From Thermoclostridium sp036562185 (GTDB lineage Bacteria > Bacillota > Clostridia > DSM-8532): 64,000 bases of DNA. The translations under genes were made by a program, and so were the position numbers. This document shows, one piece after another, positions 62,855 through 64,000 of this stretch. The notes under the pieces are model-generated. The model searched no databases. It saw only the letters and a program-made list of their open reading frames with translations, and had not been told where the DNA came from. The stretch lies in contig DATCKN010000094.1 in assembly GCA_036562185.1 (NCBI GenBank), positions 1 through 64,000 of the forward strand. Direction: 5' to 3'. Position 1 is the first letter of the stretch. The number at the start of each line of letters is the position of its first letter.

Positions 62855-63272
62855 TATTATAATAAAGGAATATGATATACCTGCCAATGACTTTTCCAGG
62901 GCAGGAGAAGCGTCAAGTAATGTTCGGAAATTATTGACCCAATTAGGGGTAAATCCAGCAATTATAAAGAGAACATCCATTGCCATGTATGAAGCTGAAT
63001 TAAATGTCGTTATACATGGGAACGGAGGAAGGGCTCGCGTTGAAATTTTTGAGGATAAAATTGAAATACTGGTTTATGACGAGGGGCCCGGAATAGAAGA
63101 TATTGAACTTGCGATGAAAGAAGGATATTCCACCGCGCCTGACTTTATCAGAGAAATGGGGTTTGGTGCGGGAATGGGTCTGTCCAATATCAAAAAGAAT
63201 TCAGACAAATTTGTATTGGAAAGCGAACCTAATAAGGGAACAAGGGTTTATATAACAATATATCTGTATTAG
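62847..63272 (+). CDS. Anti-sigma/histidine-kinase-type ATP-binding protein
   Basis: A 141-residue GHKL ATPase domain from GTG 62847, overlapping the DRTGG gene by 8 bp. IAMYEAELNVVIHGNGGRAR is the N-box with Glu and Asn, YDEGPGIEDIELAM the G1 box (D-x-G-x-G), and GAGMGLSNIKKNSDKFVLES the G2 box. Proteins of this size phosphorylate anti-sigma-factor antagonists (RsbW/RsbT type). Its position between DRTGG and a hydrogenase-like protein is a recurrent clostridial arrangement (from memory). Confidence 0.85.
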   Translation: MSSIIIKEYDIPANDFSRAGEASSNVRKLLTQLGVNPAIIKRTSIAMYEAELNVVIHGNGGRARVEIFEDKIEILVYDEGPGIEDIELAMKEGYSTAPDFIREMGFGAGMGLSNIKKNSDKFVLESEPNKGTRVYITIYLY

Positions 63273-63287
63273 GGAAAGGACAGTAAT

Positions 63288-64000
63288 ATGACTGGTTACT
63301 TTCATTCGGTTACACTCGAGGAGGGAAAGTGCAGAGGGTGCACGAATTGTATTAAACATTGTCCCACTGAGGCCATACGGGTAAGAAACGGTAAGGCGAC
63401 AATTATCAAAGAACGCTGTATAGACTGTGGTGAGTGCATCAGGGTTTGTCCATATCATGCTAAGAAGGCAGTTACTGATCCTTTTTCAATTATGTCAGAG
63501 TATCAATTCAAGATTGCATTGCCGGCACCGTCGCTTTATGGACAGTTTGGCCAGGATTTTTCGAGGGAACGAATTCTGCAGGGATTATTGGAACTCGGTT
63601 TTGACTGGGTTTTTGAAGTAGCAAGGGCTGCTGAGATAGTATCAGACGCCACAAGGCAGATACTGAAATCGGGAAATGTAAAAAAACCAGTGATATCTTC
63701 TGCTTGTCCGGCCGTGGTACGGCTGATTCAGGTGAGGTTTCCGAATTTAATAAATAATCTTCTGAAAATTGAATCTCCCATGGAAGTTGCTGCAAGAATT
63801 GCAAAGCATACAATAGCCAGAAAGAAAAATATTCCCACCGACAAAATCGGCGTATTTTTTATATCCCCATGTGCTGCTAAAGTTACCAGTGTCAAAGCTC
63901 CTTATGAAAAAAAGGAGTCTTTTGTTAATGGCGTATTTGCAATGAAAGATATACATATCAAACTGCTTGAAAAAATGAAAACCATACATCAGGATAATGA
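63288..64000 (+). CDS. [4Fe-4S] and hydrogenase-like protein (cut by right edge)
   Basis: ATG 63288 is preceded by GGGAAAGGA, 15 bp after the ATPase gene; 237 codons are visible. Two ferredoxin clusters are complete: KCRGCTNCIKHCPTEAI and RCIDCGECIRVCPYHAKK. The following part resembles the H-cluster domain of [FeFe]-hydrogenases: SSACPAVVRLIQVRFPNLIN replaces the usual TSCCPGW block, and VFFISPCAAKVTSVKAP the MPCTAKK block. The first block is degenerate, which points to a sensory, non-catalytic relative. The operon probably continues into bifurcating hydrogenase genes beyond the window. Confidence 0.8.
   Translation, partial: MTGYFHSVTLEEGKCRGCTNCIKHCPTEAIRVRNGKATIIKERCIDCGECIRVCPYHAKKAVTDPFSIMSEYQFKIALPAPSLYGQFGQDFSRERILQGLLELGFDWVFEVARAAEIVSDATRQILKSGNVKKPVISSACPAVVRLIQVRFPNLINNLLKIESPMEVAARIAKHTIARKKNIPTDKIGVFFISPCAAKVTSVKAPYEKKESFVNGVFAMKDIHIKLLEKMKTIHQDN

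Noticed and set aside
1..64000. CRISPR arrays, tRNA or rRNA genes
   Set aside because: No direct-repeat array with regular spacers and no cloverleaf or rRNA signature was noticed on reading both strands; a dedicated scan such as tRNAscan-SE or CRISPR detection would be decisive.

Overview
The window looks like a chromosome segment of an anaerobic, spore-forming, plant-polysaccharide-degrading member of the Clostridia (Bacillota). The support is a gerA/gerC/gerB germination operon, a DUF1540 protein and other small Clostridia-type proteins, an S-layer-anchored pectin lyase, sodium-pump decarboxylase subunits, HelD, and the start of a ferredoxin/[FeFe]-hydrogenase-like operon. Strong AGGAGG-type ribosome binding sites precede most genes. 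I cannot name the species; a cellulolytic cluster III type clostridium is an inference from gene content.

Region 1 (about 1-6.2 kb) is an AT-rich accessory patch. It holds an IS256-family transposase cut by the left edge, an AbiEi-type antitoxin gene broken by an in-frame TAG, three large palindromes around TTG-started and ATG-started genes of an intact AbiEi-like/AbiEii (type IV) toxin-antitoxin pair, a 1.9 kb graveyard with an internally deleted IS256 transposase and stubs of a DUF255/thioredoxin-like protein, and a lone nucleotidyltransferase. Region 2 (6.2-16 kb) carries small housekeeping and stress genes: DUF4177, GNAT, a B12/radical-SAM enzyme, a predicted PD-(D/E)XK nuclease, PepSY, a frameshifted CPBP protease, a MerR regulator with a textbook 19-bp-spacer promoter followed by DUF6273, a flavin-type oxidase and a DUF6976-like protein. 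Region 3 (16.5-18.3 kb) is a chemoreceptor gene interrupted by a single TAG.

Region 4 (18.4-34 kb) is about pectin side-chain and backbone use: a GH2 glycosidase that has lost its catalytic core, a GH51 arabinofuranosidase with an ArsR-type regulator upstream, a 1829-residue secreted rhamnogalacturonan lyase (PL11) with SLH anchor, a membrane Cache-AraC regulator and a lipoprotein sugar-binding protein without visible permeases. A GH2 beta-galactosidase follows at 39.7-42.8 kb. Between and after these lie asnA, the ger operon, glgA, a glyoxalase, a CPBP protease, a HEAT-repeat protein, helD, rsfS and leuS, a URO-D family protein, a PHP phosphatase/acyl-CoA ligase pair, a DUF1540 protein, a PP2C-TM-LysM protein, an archaeal-type phosphoglycerate mutase homologue, and oadB/oadG-like genes.

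Region 5 (62-64 kb) begins a likely redox/signalling operon: DUF1858, DRTGG, an anti-sigma-type ATPase and a [4Fe-4S]/hydrogenase-like protein that runs off the right edge. No tRNA, rRNA or CRISPR array was seen. The least ordinary items are the palindrome-flanked type IV toxin-antitoxin locus, the PP2C-TM-LysM protein, the catalytically gutted GH2 behind an intact promoter and twin palindromic operators, and the giant modular PL11 lyase.
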